From Prevotella sp. AGR2160 (GTDB lineage Bacteria; Bacteroidota; Bacteroidia; Bacteroidales; Bacteroidaceae): a stretch of DNA of 64,000 nucleotides. The stretch is taken from the NCBI RefSeq assembly GCF_000424185.1, contig NZ_AUJK01000008.1, positions 1-64,000 of the forward strand, given 5' to 3'. The notes below the pieces were generated by a model. It worked only from the letters and a program-made list of their open reading frames with translations, ran no database searches and was not told where the DNA came from. The stretch's first letter is position 1. The number at the start of each line of letters is the position of its first letter. Below, piece by piece: positions 1 through 8,923 of the stretch. Both the position numbers and the translations under genes were made by a program.

Positions 1-175
1 CAGGGTGAATATCCATACTCGAAGTATTGAGTCGTAAAACCTTCATGTGATTGACAGGTTTCCTTCTTGTACTACTTTCTTTCTGTCTTATGTAATCTTT
101 TCAAAGAACTCTTTCTCAGTGCTTTATCCTCATTCACTCCGCATGAAGCAGTGTACTTGTTTTCAAAAGCGAGTG
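1..175 (-). other. Probable leader of an rRNA operon (16S gene off the left edge)
   Basis: Read on the minus strand, this stretch follows a strong promoter and carries AGAGTTCTTTGAAAA (98-112), which resembles the boxA antitermination element that precedes 16S genes in Bacteroidetes. No credible protein is encoded on either strand. A short plus-strand frame at 67-294 has no coding character and runs against the promoter. Inference: this is the transcribed spacer ahead of a 16S gene starting just left of base 1. No mature rRNA sequence is visible, so the call depends on the promoter and the boxA-like motif. Confidence 0.5.
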
Positions 176-207
176 CAAAGGTATTGACTTTTTTCCAAAC
201 CTCCAAA
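176..207 (-). promoter_or_regulatory. Bacteroidetes-type promoter firing leftwards (probable rRNA promoter)
   Basis: On the minus strand the -7 box is TACCTTTG (176-183) and the -33 box TTTG (204-207), separated by 20 bases. This is one of only two promoters in the window with both boxes at the expected distance. It faces away from the two-component genes and drives the leader at 1-175. Confidence 0.6.
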
Positions 208-298
208 TATTTCGGAAAGAAAATTCAAGAAAAATGCAATATTTTTGAAATATGCCATTTACACCTATTATTATATATAGGGATCGAAAAGTGAAAAA

Positions 299-1372
299 TC
301 ATGTCCGTACGAAGCGGATGATGAAATGATGCTGTTGAGAAAGATATTGATAATTAATCTGCCAATGATGATAATCACAGATACTCTTCACAATAGCCAG
401 TCCGAGACCATTGCCTTTCTGTGTTAACTTACTCCGATAAAAACGGGAGAATATCTTTTGTCTGTCAAGAGGTCCTTCCGTGGAAGTATTCGCGACATCG
501 AGACAGCCATCCTTCAGTTGGATCGTGATCGCTCCCCCATCATCACTATGACGGATGGCATTGACGACGAGATTGTTCAACAGACTCTCGAGCAACACTT
601 CATTGCAGTCCACCATCATCTGAGAGCTTTCATGGACAAAATCCAATTGCCTCCCGACGCAGAGATTCTCCCACAGCGGCAGTAACGCGTTGATTTTCTC
701 CACAAGATTCACTTTTGTCCCTTGCCGGTACTGGTTGTTCTCAATTTTAGAAAGCAAAAGTAAGTTACGGCTCAAGCGGGACATCTGCCGCAGTTCCACA
801 TAGATATTCTGCAAGGCAGCAGCCTGCTTCGGTGTCAACGTTGGATCCTGCTGAAGATTATCGATCTCCACCATTGCCACAGCCAGAGGTGTCTGCAACT
901 CATGCGACGCATTCTCCGTAAACTCTTTCTGCACCTGGTAGCTGTTGGCGCTTTCCGTCATCATCTTTGTGAGGATGGCATTCAACTGTTGAAACTCCTT
1001 GACGTTCGTCTCAGGGAGAACCGGTATCTGCCCGTTCTCCACCTTAAACGACGCTATACGGTCGAGGGTTACACGGAAAGGATGCCACAGCCGTTGCGGG
1101 ACATGCTGCATAACAAACAGCATAGCCAACATGATGACGATCACAATGACGAAGAATTGGATGAACATACCCGTGAGCGTGTCCCTCTGCAAGTCGAGAT
1201 GAGGATTCTGAATACCATTCTCGTGAATGATACGAATCAGATCCTCAGCATAATAACTCGTTGTGATATAATAGAGTACAGGAGTGACAAGGACGAGTAA
1301 GACAAGCAGACTGCCGATAATTCTTACGCCGAGCTGACGGATGAGTGTGGTAGATTTTCTCATACTTTCCAT
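299..1372 (-). CDS. Sensor histidine kinase of a two-component system
   Basis: Membrane sensor that autophosphorylates on histidine and passes the phosphate to the regulator encoded just upstream. Visible parts are two membrane segments (about residues 17-37 and 69-89) around a short extracytoplasmic loop of only about 30 residues, a HisKA H-box SHELQTPL with His157, an N-box (NNLVVNAIRHS) and a G-box (GNGLGLAIVKS). The loop is too small for a large sensory domain. The start overlaps the end of the regulator gene by 13 bases, so the two are translationally coupled; Met4 is an alternative start. The last residues (VRT) and the TGA stop come from a family A palindromic repeat (GTACGGACATGA). 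The signal sensed is unknown. The likely target is the divergent efflux operon. Confidence 0.9.
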   Translation of the reverse strand: MESMRKSTTLIRQLGVRIIGSLLVLLVLVTPVLYYITTSYYAEDLIRIIHENGIQNPHLDLQRDTLTGMFIQFFVIVIVIMLAMLFVMQHVPQRLWHPFRVTLDRIASFKVENGQIPVLPETNVKEFQQLNAILTKMMTESANSYQVQKEFTENASHELQTPLAVAMVEIDNLQQDPTLTPKQAAALQNIYVELRQMSRLSRNLLLLSKIENNQYRQGTKVNLVEKINALLPLWENLCVGRQLDFVHESSQMMVDCNEVLLESLLNNLVVNAIRHSDDGGAITIQLKDGCLDVANTSTEGPLDRQKIFSRFYRSKLTQKGNGLGLAIVKSICDYHHWQINYQYLSQQHHFIIRFVRT

Positions 1373-2034
1373 TGATAACCAGTGGCATAAATTGTCTTCA
1401 GACAGTCGGGGGCGCCGGCTTTCGCCAGTTTGGCCTTGAGATTCTTGATATGGCTGTAGACGAAATCGAAGTTATTCATCATATCGGCCATCTCCCCACT
1501 GAGATGTTCGGCGATAGCCATCTTTGACAGCACCTTACCCTCATTACTAATAAAGAAGAGCAGCAATTCATATTCCGAATGTGTCAGTGTGACGGGCGTC
1601 CCTTTCACGGTGACCTCCTTATCGAGAAGGTTGATGACCACGCCATTCGACTCCAACTGGTTATGTGCCTTGAAATCTTTCCGACGGATCAAGGCATAGA
1701 TCCGCATCGACAGCTCCGGCAAGGCGAATGGTTTCGGCAGATAATCATCGGCACCAATCCGCAAGCCCTTCAACTTATCATCAAGGGAATCTTTGGCAGA
1801 GATAATGATCACGCCCGTACCATTATTCTTAGAACGGATACTCTTCAGAATATCGAGGCCATCACCGCCGGGGAGCATGAGGTCCAACAGGACACAGTCA
1901 TAGTCATAACTGCCCGACATCATCTTTGCCTGACTGAAGTTGAAGGCCTGCTCACAGAGATATCCCTGCGTAGAGAGGTAGTCCTTAATATTATCGGACA
2001 ACCGATGCTCATCTTCTATTATCAATACTTTCAT
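1360..2034 (-). CDS. OmpR/PhoB-family response regulator
   Basis: DNA-binding partner of the downstream kinase. The receiver domain starts MKVLIIEDE (acidic pocket Glu7-Asp8), has phospho-acceptor Asp51 in LLDLMLPGGDG and conserved Lys101 in YLPKPF. The C-terminal winged helix runs from about residue 125 to the end and finishes with the typical TIYATGYQWKV. The start chosen here is the family-typical MKVLIIEDE; an in-frame ATG at 2055 would add seven residues. It is the first gene of a two-gene operon read away from the efflux genes, an arrangement that usually means the regulator controls the divergent transporter. This target is inferred. Confidence 0.9.
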   Translation of the reverse strand: MKVLIIEDEHRLSDNIKDYLSTQGYLCEQAFNFSQAKMMSGSYDYDCVLLDLMLPGGDGLDILKSIRSKNNGTGVIIISAKDSLDDKLKGLRIGADDYLPKPFALPELSMRIYALIRRKDFKAHNQLESNGVVINLLDKEVTVKGTPVTLTHSEYELLLFFISNEGKVLSKMAIAEHLSGEMADMMNNFDFVYSHIKNLKAKLAKAGAPDCLKTIYATGYQWKV

Positions 2035-2079
2035 ATTTTGAAATAACGACATCATTTGAAGATTATTTTAAACTTGCGA

Positions 2080-2087
2080 CAAAAATA
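2080..2087 (-). promoter_or_regulatory. Candidate -7 box for the two-component operon
   Basis: TATTTTTG on the minus strand, matching TAnnTTTG and placed 45-50 bases before the regulator start. No convincing -33 TTTG is seen. Confidence 0.4.
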
Positions 2088-2183
2088 TCGCTACATTTTG
2101 TAGACAATTTGGATAACACACAAGATGTTGAAAAAGTCGTCGAAATTAGTCGAAATCTCCCAAAAGTATTCAAAATCCCTCTC

Positions 2184-2191
2184 TAATTTTG
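2184..2191 (+). promoter_or_regulatory. Candidate -7 box for the efflux operon
   Basis: TAATTTTG, 39 bases before the chosen ATG of the TolC-like gene. The -33 box is unclear, which would fit a promoter that needs an activator such as the neighbouring response regulator. That dependence is inference. Confidence 0.45.
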
Positions 2192-2230
2192 CCGCAAAAA
2201 CAAGTAGAACATGACAAAAAACAGAATGTG

Positions 2231-3502
2231 ATGAAAAGACTATTATTGTTATTGTTTTTAGGATATGTCCTCGGCGCCAACGCCCAGCGCAGCCTCGACG
2301 ACTTTCTGCATCAAGCCGTCTTGACAAGTCCGATGATCAAGACGAGCAAACAGTCGAAACTCCTCAACGAACAGGAACAGCTGCGCTTGAAAGCGCTGTA
2401 CACCCATGCCCGTTGGGAGCTGACGGGCGATTTGCTCTTTGTCCCAATTCTCTCCACCGATAATGGCAAGACCCGTTTCAAGGCCGATGCCCAGAGTGCC
2501 GGAGATTATTACGGCTATGACCTCGGACAGAGCAGCAGTCATCTCAATGCCGGCATCCAGGTCATACAACCACTGACGGGACAATATGCTTACCGCAATT
2601 CACAGAAAATACTCAGTATCCAGGATGCGCTCTCCGACGACAATATTCAACTGACGACCCATGAGCTGCAACGCCAGGTCACCGAACAATATCTCCTCTG
2701 TCTCCTAGACCAACAGAATGTTGCCCTCTGTCATACGATCGACAGTCTCCTTCTCCGACAAGAGAGTACCGTACGTGCCCTGTCCCGTCAAGGCCTTGTC
2801 AGTCCAACCGATGTCCATCTCCTGGAAATCGAGCGAAAAAACAATGCTGACCAACGCCTCACTGCCCTTCAGGACTATGAGAACCATTACGCCGACTTGA
2901 ATGTACTCTGTGGTACCCATGACACCCTGCCCCTTGCCCCCGTCACCCTCACCCTTACCGCTCCTACGAACCAGCCTTCCGCCTTTCTCCATCAATACCA
3001 ACTGAAGAAACAAGAGGCAGAAGCACAATATCAGTCCTGTCTCGATGCCTACCGTCCGCAACTCTCTTTCTATGCTGACGCCGGCAGTCAGACAGGTACC
3101 TATCTCGACTTCTACAAACGGTGGGGCGTCTCGGCCGGTCTTCATCTCTCATGGACACTCCAGGACGGACAACAGCTGAAGCGCCGTCGCCGTGAGATGG
3201 AAATTTCCCGAGAGACCCTTGACTACCAACAGCATTTCGTTGATCAGCAACGGCAGACCCGCCTGCGCCAACTGCTGCAACTCATGAAGACGCAGGACAA
3301 GCGAATCCGCCAGACCGACGAGCAGATCCGCAGCTACCGTGTCCTTCTCTCCGACTACGAGAAAGAGATGATGGTCGGTCGTCGTTCCGTCATTGATCAG
3401 TTGAAAGTATTCCGCGATTTCCATCAAGCATGTACCCAGCGGAATCTTTTGAATATCAACAAACAAATACAAATCAACACTTATCATTATTGGAACTGGT
3501 AA
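2231..3502 (+). CDS. TolC-family outer membrane efflux factor
   Basis: Outer-membrane channel of a three-part efflux system, 423 residues. The start is set by the signal peptide MKRLLLLLFLGYVLGANA, cleaved near residue 18. Upstream in-frame codons are rejected because they lie between the -7 box and this ATG and give no signal. The mature protein shows the long Gln/Glu/Arg-rich helical heptads of TolC coiled coils in two halves (about 45-230 and 270-420), with short strands between. It is followed after 6 bases by the adaptor lipoprotein and then the RND pump. The substrate is not evident. Confidence 0.85.
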   Translation: MKRLLLLLFLGYVLGANAQRSLDDFLHQAVLTSPMIKTSKQSKLLNEQEQLRLKALYTHARWELTGDLLFVPILSTDNGKTRFKADAQSAGDYYGYDLGQSSSHLNAGIQVIQPLTGQYAYRNSQKILSIQDALSDDNIQLTTHELQRQVTEQYLLCLLDQQNVALCHTIDSLLLRQESTVRALSRQGLVSPTDVHLLEIERKNNADQRLTALQDYENHYADLNVLCGTHDTLPLAPVTLTLTAPTNQPSAFLHQYQLKKQEAEAQYQSCLDAYRPQLSFYADAGSQTGTYLDFYKRWGVSAGLHLSWTLQDGQQLKRRRREMEISRETLDYQQHFVDQQRQTRLRQLLQLMKTQDKRIRQTDEQIRSYRVLLSDYEKEMMVGRRSVIDQLKVFRDFHQACTQRNLLNINKQIQINTYHYWNW

Positions 3503-3508
3503 CATCAC

Positions 3509-4396
3509 ATGATTATGAATAAATATCTCTTTGCCCTGATTCTGCCCCTCCTCGCCGGTTGTGGCAGCAGCCAACAGCCTCAGCCAGAACCGACACCCTC
3601 TACGGCTGTCACCACGACGACGATCCATCAGGGAGCCATCAGCCAACAAATCACACTGCAGGCTCAGACCGATTATCTCCATCAGATCACACTGACGGCT
3701 CCCGTCACAGGATATATCCGCGCCCTCCCCGTTCGTCCCGACGATATGGTCCGCCGCGGCTCTCTTCTCTTTACCATGGTCAGTGCCGAACAGCAGGCCC
3801 TCGGCGTTGCCACGACGCCCCTCTCCGTCCATGCCTCCTGTCAGGGACTCGTGAGCAGCGTATTGCCGCAGGTCGGCAGCTTTGTCACCGAGGGCTCTCC
3901 CGTCTGTATCATCACGGATCTCAACAGCCTTGTCTTTAAGGTGAAAGTCCCCAGCGACTACAGCCGACAGATTCACACGGGCAGCCACGGCCTTCTCATC
4001 CTCCCCGACGGCCGACGCAGCAGTATCGTCCTCTCCCGTCCGCTCATGGAGATGAACACCGACGATCAGACCGTAGCCTATGTCGCCCGTGCCTCCGTCG
4101 GCTTCCTCCCCGCAGGCCTCACGGCACAGGTGATCTTCACCATTGGCAGTACATCAGGCCAGCACCAGGTATTGCCGAAAGAGGCCGTTCAGAGTGATGC
4201 CAACCTCTCCTCTTTCTGGGTTATGGTCGCTGCCAACGACACGACGGCCACACGCGTACCCGTGACAATCGGCAATCAGAACCGCGATGAGGTAGAGATT
4301 CTCTCACCGCATTTCTCGCCGTCGACGCGTATCATTGTTCAAGGAGCCTATGGCCTTGACGACCAGGCACGAATCCGACTTTCAGAAGGGAGGTGA
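3509..4396 (+). CDS. Efflux adaptor lipoprotein (membrane fusion protein, HlyD/AcrA type)
   Basis: Periplasmic adaptor linking pump and outer membrane channel. A lipoprotein signal ends in LLAGC with lipidation at Cys18. The body holds a barrel-sandwich (lipoyl-like) domain in two halves, around APVTGYIRALPV and CQGLVSSVLPQVGSFVTEGSPV, then a beta-barrel portion. At 295 residues it is short for the family (usually 350-400). Very little helical hairpin is visible between the lipoyl halves, so the contact with the TolC partner may be reduced. A strong ribosome site (GGGAGG) and a gap of 3 bases link it to the pump gene. Confidence 0.85.
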   Translation: MIMNKYLFALILPLLAGCGSSQQPQPEPTPSTAVTTTTIHQGAISQQITLQAQTDYLHQITLTAPVTGYIRALPVRPDDMVRRGSLLFTMVSAEQQALGVATTPLSVHASCQGLVSSVLPQVGSFVTEGSPVCIITDLNSLVFKVKVPSDYSRQIHTGSHGLLILPDGRRSSIVLSRPLMEMNTDDQTVAYVARASVGFLPAGLTAQVIFTIGSTSGQHQVLPKEAVQSDANLSSFWVMVAANDTTATRVPVTIGNQNRDEVEILSPHFSPSTRIIVQGAYGLDDQARIRLSEGR

Positions 4397-4399
4397 GTC

Positions 4400-7300
4400 A
4401 TGAAGAAACTGAAAACATCATGGTATCAGCTTTTCCAAAAGCCGATCCTCTTCATCGGCGTTTTCCTTTTGCTCATGGGAATCTACAGTTATACGAACAT
4501 GACGAAAGGCCTCTTCCCGGAAGTAGAGTTCCCGCGCATCACCCTCATCGCCGATGCGGGCCAGCAGCCTGTAGACCGAATGATGATCACGGTGACAAAG
4601 CCATTGGAGAGTGCCGTCAAGAAAGTGCCGGGCGTTACGCTCGTAAAGAGTACGACGAGTCGAGGCAGCAGTCAGATTGACGTCTTCTTTCAGTGGGGCG
4701 GTGACATCTACGCCAAGAAGGCGCAGCTGGAGAGTCGTGTCAACGAGATCAAGACCTTCCTTCCCGCCGGGACCGTTATCTCCACGGAGGTGATGAACCA
4801 GAGTCTCTACCCTGTCTACGGCTATACGCTGAAGAGCAAGACCCACAGTCAGATCGAGATGCGCGATGTTGCCAACCTCATCGTCCGTCCCCTCTTCTCC
4901 CAGGTAGATGGTATCAGTAATGTCGTCGTACAAGGCGGTAAGGCCAAAGAGTTTGTCATCATCCCTGACGCGCAGAAGATGTCGACATTAGGCATTACGC
5001 CCAAAGCCATCAAGGATGCCTTTCTGAAGACGAACTTCATCACGTCTTCAGGACAGGTTGCCGGATACCAGCGTCTGTACCTCACGCTCACCGATACCCG
5101 TATCAATAATCTCCAGCAATTGGACAGTACGATCATCCGCGGGAGTCAGAACCGCTGTGTCCGTCTCTCGGATATCGCGCGCGTAGAAGTGCAGAACCAA
5201 CAGGAATTCATCAAGATCAACTCCGATGGCGACGAGGCTGTCATTATCGACCTCGTGAAGCAGCCCGGTGTCAACTTGCTGACATTCGCCAAGAATGTGG
5301 AAGCCGAAAAGAAAGAAGTGGACAAAGCGCTGCCGCCCGGTTATGAGCTGAAGCCTTATTACAACCAGAGCAAGTTTGTCGGCGACAGTATCAACAGTAC
5401 CATCCGCACAATCATCGAAGGCCTCGTCCTCGCTGTCATCGTCATGATCATCGCCCTTCGCTCCTGGCGTGCGAGCACCGCGGTGATCCTCTCCATCCCC
5501 GTAACGTTCTGCTTCAGCATCTTCCTCGTCTCCCTCGCCGGGATCAGTATCAACGTCATGTCACTTGGTGCCATCGCCGCCTCTGTGGGTCTCGTCCTCG
5601 ACGATGCCGTCGTGATCATCGAACAGATCTACCGGGAACAAGAAGAATATCCCGACAAGAGTCGCCTTGATGTGGTGAAAGATGCTATCCATAACCTCTT
5701 CCCGGCCATGGTAGCGTCCTCGCTCTCAACGATCGTCGTCTATTTCCCCTTCCGACTGATGAGTGGCCTCGCGGGAAGTTTCTTCTCCGACCTAGCGACG
5801 ACGATGGAGCTGACGCTTATCGCCTCCTTCTTCGTGACATGGATCCTCCTGCCGACCATCTATCTGACACTGACGAAAGGCAAGGTTTTCAAGCCTCATC
5901 ATCAATGGGACAGTAAGGAAGCCATGGAGAAAGATGCCATTCAGAAAGTTCACTTCCTCACATGGGCTTACCGCCGTCCCGCCATCGCGATTATCTTCGT
6001 CGCTCTGATTATCACGGGGGCATGGCTCTCCTACTCTCATCTGCAGACGGGATTTCTCCCGGACCTTGATGAGGGTTCAATCGTGCTAGACTATCATTCA
6101 CCGGCAGGCACGAACCTCGAAGAGACCGACCGGCTATGCCGACAGATGGAGAAGATCATCATGGCTCATCCGGAGGTAGCCACCTACACACGTCGTACAG
6201 CCTTCGGTATGTCGTTCAGCGTGAAGCCCACGAACTATGGTGATTACCTCATCCAGTTGAAGCCGAACCATAAGGAGACGACGCCACAAGTGATCAGTGA
6301 TCTCCGTCAACAGATCACAGCCAAAGTACCAATCATGACCATTGATTTCGGCCAGCGTATCACGGACTTGCTCGGTGACTTGATGAGTACGGCGCAGCCT
6401 ATCGAAGTGAAGATTTTCGGTGATGACTATACGCAGTTGCAACATCTTGCCGCCCAGGCGGAGACGATTATGAAGCAGACTCCCGGCGTGACGGATATCG
6501 ATGACGGCCTCGTCCCCGCCGGTTCGTCGATTGTCTTTCATCCCGACGCCCAGCGCCTCCAACAGTACGGCATCAGTCTCGACGATTTCTCCGAACAACT
6601 GTCGTGCTATATCGGTGGTGTTCCCTTGAGTCAGCCCGATAATGTCATTGAACCGGACCCGTCGCAGGCAGCGATGACTGGCGGACTGCAGATCGGCTCT
6701 ATACAAGACGGAGAACAGATGCGGCGAGTCCTCCTGCGCTTTGTCAACTACAGTGATAATGATCCCGAGAAGATCATGCACCAGCCTATCTTCCTTCCCG
6801 ACGGTACGACACGCCCCGTGAGCTTCTTCGCCTGGCGGGAGGTGATTCCCGGCGAGATTGAGCAGAAACGTGAGAACCTGAAGAGCGATATCACGCTGAC
6901 GGCACGCCTCGACCAACGCGACCTCGGCACTACCGTCGCCGACTTGCAACAGCGGTTCAACAAGAGTCTCCATCTGCCACAAGGCTATACGCTCCAGTTC
7001 GGCGGCGCCTACGCCCAGCAACAGCAGTCGTTCCAAGAGTTGGCCATGATCCTCGGTCTCGCTGCCCTGCTCGTATTCACCGTTCTGCTTTTCCTGATCC
7101 GTAAATGGGTGATATCAGCCGGCATCCTTATCCTCGCCGTCATGGGACTCTGCGGCAGCCTCATCGCTCTCGGCATCACGAATACGCCACTAAACGTGAG
7201 CAGTTATACGGGTATGATCATGGTTGTCGGTATCATCGCCGAGAATGCCATTTTCACGCTCAACCAGTATGACATGAACCGGAAAGCCGGCGGCAGCGTC

Positions 7301-7522
7301 AGTGAGGCTGTCGATTACGCCATTGCGCTGCGTATCCGTCCGAAGCTGATGACGGCTATCAGCGCCATCCTCGCCCTCATGCCACTGGCCCTTGGCTTCG
7401 GCCTTGGCGCACAGATGCAACAACCACTGGCTATTGCCGTCATCGGCGGCTTCTGTGTTGCCCTGCCCTTGTTACTCGTCGTTCTGCCGACGATCATGTT
7501 GAAAGTGAATAAAGACCAATAA
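4400..7522 (+). CDS. RND-family efflux pump, inner membrane subunit
   Basis: Proton-driven exporter of the AcrB/MdtBC/CusA superfamily, 1040 residues, which is full length. The N-terminal segment, residues 10-30 followed by GLFPEVEFPRI, is typical of the first membrane helix and its porter junction. Paired aspartates of the proton relay are present in VGLVLDDAVVIIEQIYR near residue 400. Two repeats of membrane helices plus large periplasmic loops are evident (helices cluster at about 335-540 and 865-1035). Substrate class cannot be fixed; the missing MKFFIxRP-type start and the small adaptor leave drug or metal export open. It is the third gene of the efflux operon. Confidence 0.9.
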   Translation: MKKLKTSWYQLFQKPILFIGVFLLLMGIYSYTNMTKGLFPEVEFPRITLIADAGQQPVDRMMITVTKPLESAVKKVPGVTLVKSTTSRGSSQIDVFFQWGGDIYAKKAQLESRVNEIKTFLPAGTVISTEVMNQSLYPVYGYTLKSKTHSQIEMRDVANLIVRPLFSQVDGISNVVVQGGKAKEFVIIPDAQKMSTLGITPKAIKDAFLKTNFITSSGQVAGYQRLYLTLTDTRINNLQQLDSTIIRGSQNRCVRLSDIARVEVQNQQEFIKINSDGDEAVIIDLVKQPGVNLLTFAKNVEAEKKEVDKALPPGYELKPYYNQSKFVGDSINSTIRTIIEGLVLAVIVMIIALRSWRASTAVILSIPVTFCFSIFLVSLAGISINVMSLGAIAASVGLVLDDAVVIIEQIYREQEEYPDKSRLDVVKDAIHNLFPAMVASSLSTIVVYFPFRLMSGLAGSFFSDLATTMELTLIASFFVTWILLPTIYLTLTKGKVFKPHHQWDSKEAMEKDAIQKVHFLTWAYRRPAIAIIFVALIITGAWLSYSHLQTGFLPDLDEGSIVLDYHSPAGTNLEETDRLCRQMEKIIMAHPEVATYTRRTAFGMSFSVKPTNYGDYLIQLKPNHKETTPQVISDLRQQITAKVPIMTIDFGQRITDLLGDLMSTAQPIEVKIFGDDYTQLQHLAAQAETIMKQTPGVTDIDDGLVPAGSSIVFHPDAQRLQQYGISLDDFSEQLSCYIGGVPLSQPDNVIEPDPSQAAMTGGLQIGSIQDGEQMRRVLLRFVNYSDNDPEKIMHQPIFLPDGTTRPVSFFAWREVIPGEIEQKRENLKSDITLTARLDQRDLGTTVADLQQRFNKSLHLPQGYTLQFGGAYAQQQQSFQELAMILGLAALLVFTVLLFLIRKWVISAGILILAVMGLCGSLIALGITNTPLNVSSYTGMIMVVGIIAENAIFTLNQYDMNRKAGGSVSEAVDYAIALRIRPKLMTAISAILALMPLALGFGLGAQMQQPLAIAVIGGFCVALPLLLVVLPTIMLKVNKDQ

Positions 7523-7525
7523 TAA

Positions 7526-8785
7526 ATGAAAAGAACGAATATTTTCTTCCTCCTGTTGGCGGCAGTCCTTCCCCTGCACGCCCAGAAGGACAGCACAACA
7601 GTCCACGTCGACTCTATCCCTCTGCGTGATACGGCAGCCGTCAAGGAGCCGCTCATTGACAAAATCACGGACTCACGACTCTTCCAGACAACTTATGTCG
7701 GTGTGCCGCTGATCGTCGGCGGCCTCATTGAGAAGCACCAGGATAAGAAGTTCCGGACGTTGCGCAACGACTTCCTGCCGGAGTTCAAGCGTCCGTTCGA
7801 CAACTATCTGCAGTTTCTTCCCGCCGCCGTCATGGTCGGACTGAAGGCGGCAGGCGTGAAGAGCCGCAGCTCTTGGGGCCGCATGCTCGCCACCGATGCC
7901 ATTGCCACCGCGATGATGGCGACAGCCGTACAGACCACGAAACATCTCACGACGGTCTACCGTCCTGACGGCAGTGACAGTCACAGCTTTCCATCGGGCC
8001 ATACGGCGACGGCATTCATGGTGGCGACCATGCTCAGTAAGGAATACGGCTACCTCAGTCCGTGGGTGAGTGTCGGTGCTTACGGTGTTGCCGCGACGAC
8101 GGGCCTCATGCGTATTGCCAACAACAAGCACTGGCTCAGCGACGTCATGGTCGGTGCCGGCGTGGGAATCCTATCTACGGAGATGGCCTACTGGATTACG
8201 GATGCAATCTATAAAAATAAAGGCAGAAACACTCTGCCTACCGATGGCAGACGGGAACAGTTCGGCATCGGCAATCCGTCGTTCCTCAGTCTCTATGCCG
8301 GTTTCAACCTTCCATTAAGTCATTACGACCTCAATGAGAAAACGGTATTTCAAACGGCTACGGGAACGACGATGGGACTGGAAGGGGCTTGGTTTTTCAC
8401 GCCTTATATCGGTATCGGCGGACAAGGTTCGATTTCTAACTTACGATATATCATCAACGACACAGAAGCCGCTGACAATACCATAGACTTCTATCAGTTG
8501 ATGGCCGGTCCTTATTTCTCCCTTCCTCTCTCCCGCCGCTGGAGTGTTGGCAGCAAGCTCGTCGGTGGAAGGATCATGTATCCTTCCAAGACCATCGGCG
8601 ATGTCCATCTCGGTCATCGCCGTGGCTGGACTTGCGGCACGGGTGTCAGCATCGATTATCAGGTACATCAACATCTCCAAGCCAGTCTCTTTCTCAACTA
8701 TAATCTGCAGGCGCCGCAGAGTAAGGACAGCGGGGAATACATGCACATCATGACGCTCGGCGCGAAAATCGGCGTGAGGTTTTAG
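7526..8785 (+). CDS. PAP2-superfamily phosphatase with C-terminal outer-membrane-like domain
   Basis: Probable acid phosphatase acting on a phospholipid, undecaprenyl pyrophosphate or lipid A phosphate at the cell envelope. A signal peptide (1-19) is followed by the three PAP2 catalytic blocks: Lys139 and Arg146-Pro147, Ser157-Gly158-His159 in SFPSGHTA, and Arg196-x5-His202-x3-Asp206. The remaining 190 residues are rich in alternating Gly/aromatic strands and end in GAKIGVRF, the terminal phenylalanine expected of an outer-membrane barrel. It starts 3 bases after the pump stop, so it belongs to the efflux operon. Envelope remodelling together with export is a reasonable inference. Confidence 0.8.
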   Translation: MKRTNIFFLLLAAVLPLHAQKDSTTVHVDSIPLRDTAAVKEPLIDKITDSRLFQTTYVGVPLIVGGLIEKHQDKKFRTLRNDFLPEFKRPFDNYLQFLPAAVMVGLKAAGVKSRSSWGRMLATDAIATAMMATAVQTTKHLTTVYRPDGSDSHSFPSGHTATAFMVATMLSKEYGYLSPWVSVGAYGVAATTGLMRIANNKHWLSDVMVGAGVGILSTEMAYWITDAIYKNKGRNTLPTDGRREQFGIGNPSFLSLYAGFNLPLSHYDLNEKTVFQTATGTTMGLEGAWFFTPYIGIGGQGSISNLRYIINDTEAADNTIDFYQLMAGPYFSLPLSRRWSVGSKLVGGRIMYPSKTIGDVHLGHRRGWTCGTGVSIDYQVHQHLQASLFLNYNLQAPQSKDSGEYMHIMTLGAKIGVRF

Positions 8786-8786
8786 A

Positions 8787-8844
8787 CGGAGCATGATAAA
8801 TCATGTCCCTACGTTTTCGGATCATGATAAATCCTGTCCCTACG
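8787..8844. repeat. Family A palindromic repeat, two tandem copies
   Basis: Two imperfect copies of a palindrome containing CATGATAAATCATGTCCCTAC lie directly after the PAP2 stop: 8788-8813 and 8818-8844. Same family at 293-312, 9911-9940, 15381-15405, 34140-34207, 35798-35825 and 61619-61648. Confidence 0.8.
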
Positions 8845-8899
8845 TTAAGAAAACGATAAAAAAGGTATCTCTTTTCTTGCTGTTTTCAAAGAAAAAAAC

Positions 8900-8907
8900 T
8901 ATCTTTG
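8900..8907 (+). promoter_or_regulatory. Candidate -7 box for the Rpn-family gene
   Basis: TATCTTTG, 17 bases before the ATG; good TAnnTTTG match with a T-rich but inexact -33 region. Confidence 0.5.
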
Positions 8908-8923
8908 CAAAAAATAGTGGCGT

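Noticed and set aside
67..294. Plus-strand 75-residue frame at the left edge
   Set aside because: It overlaps a leftward promoter and a boxA-like element, has no recognisable protein character and no fitting start context.
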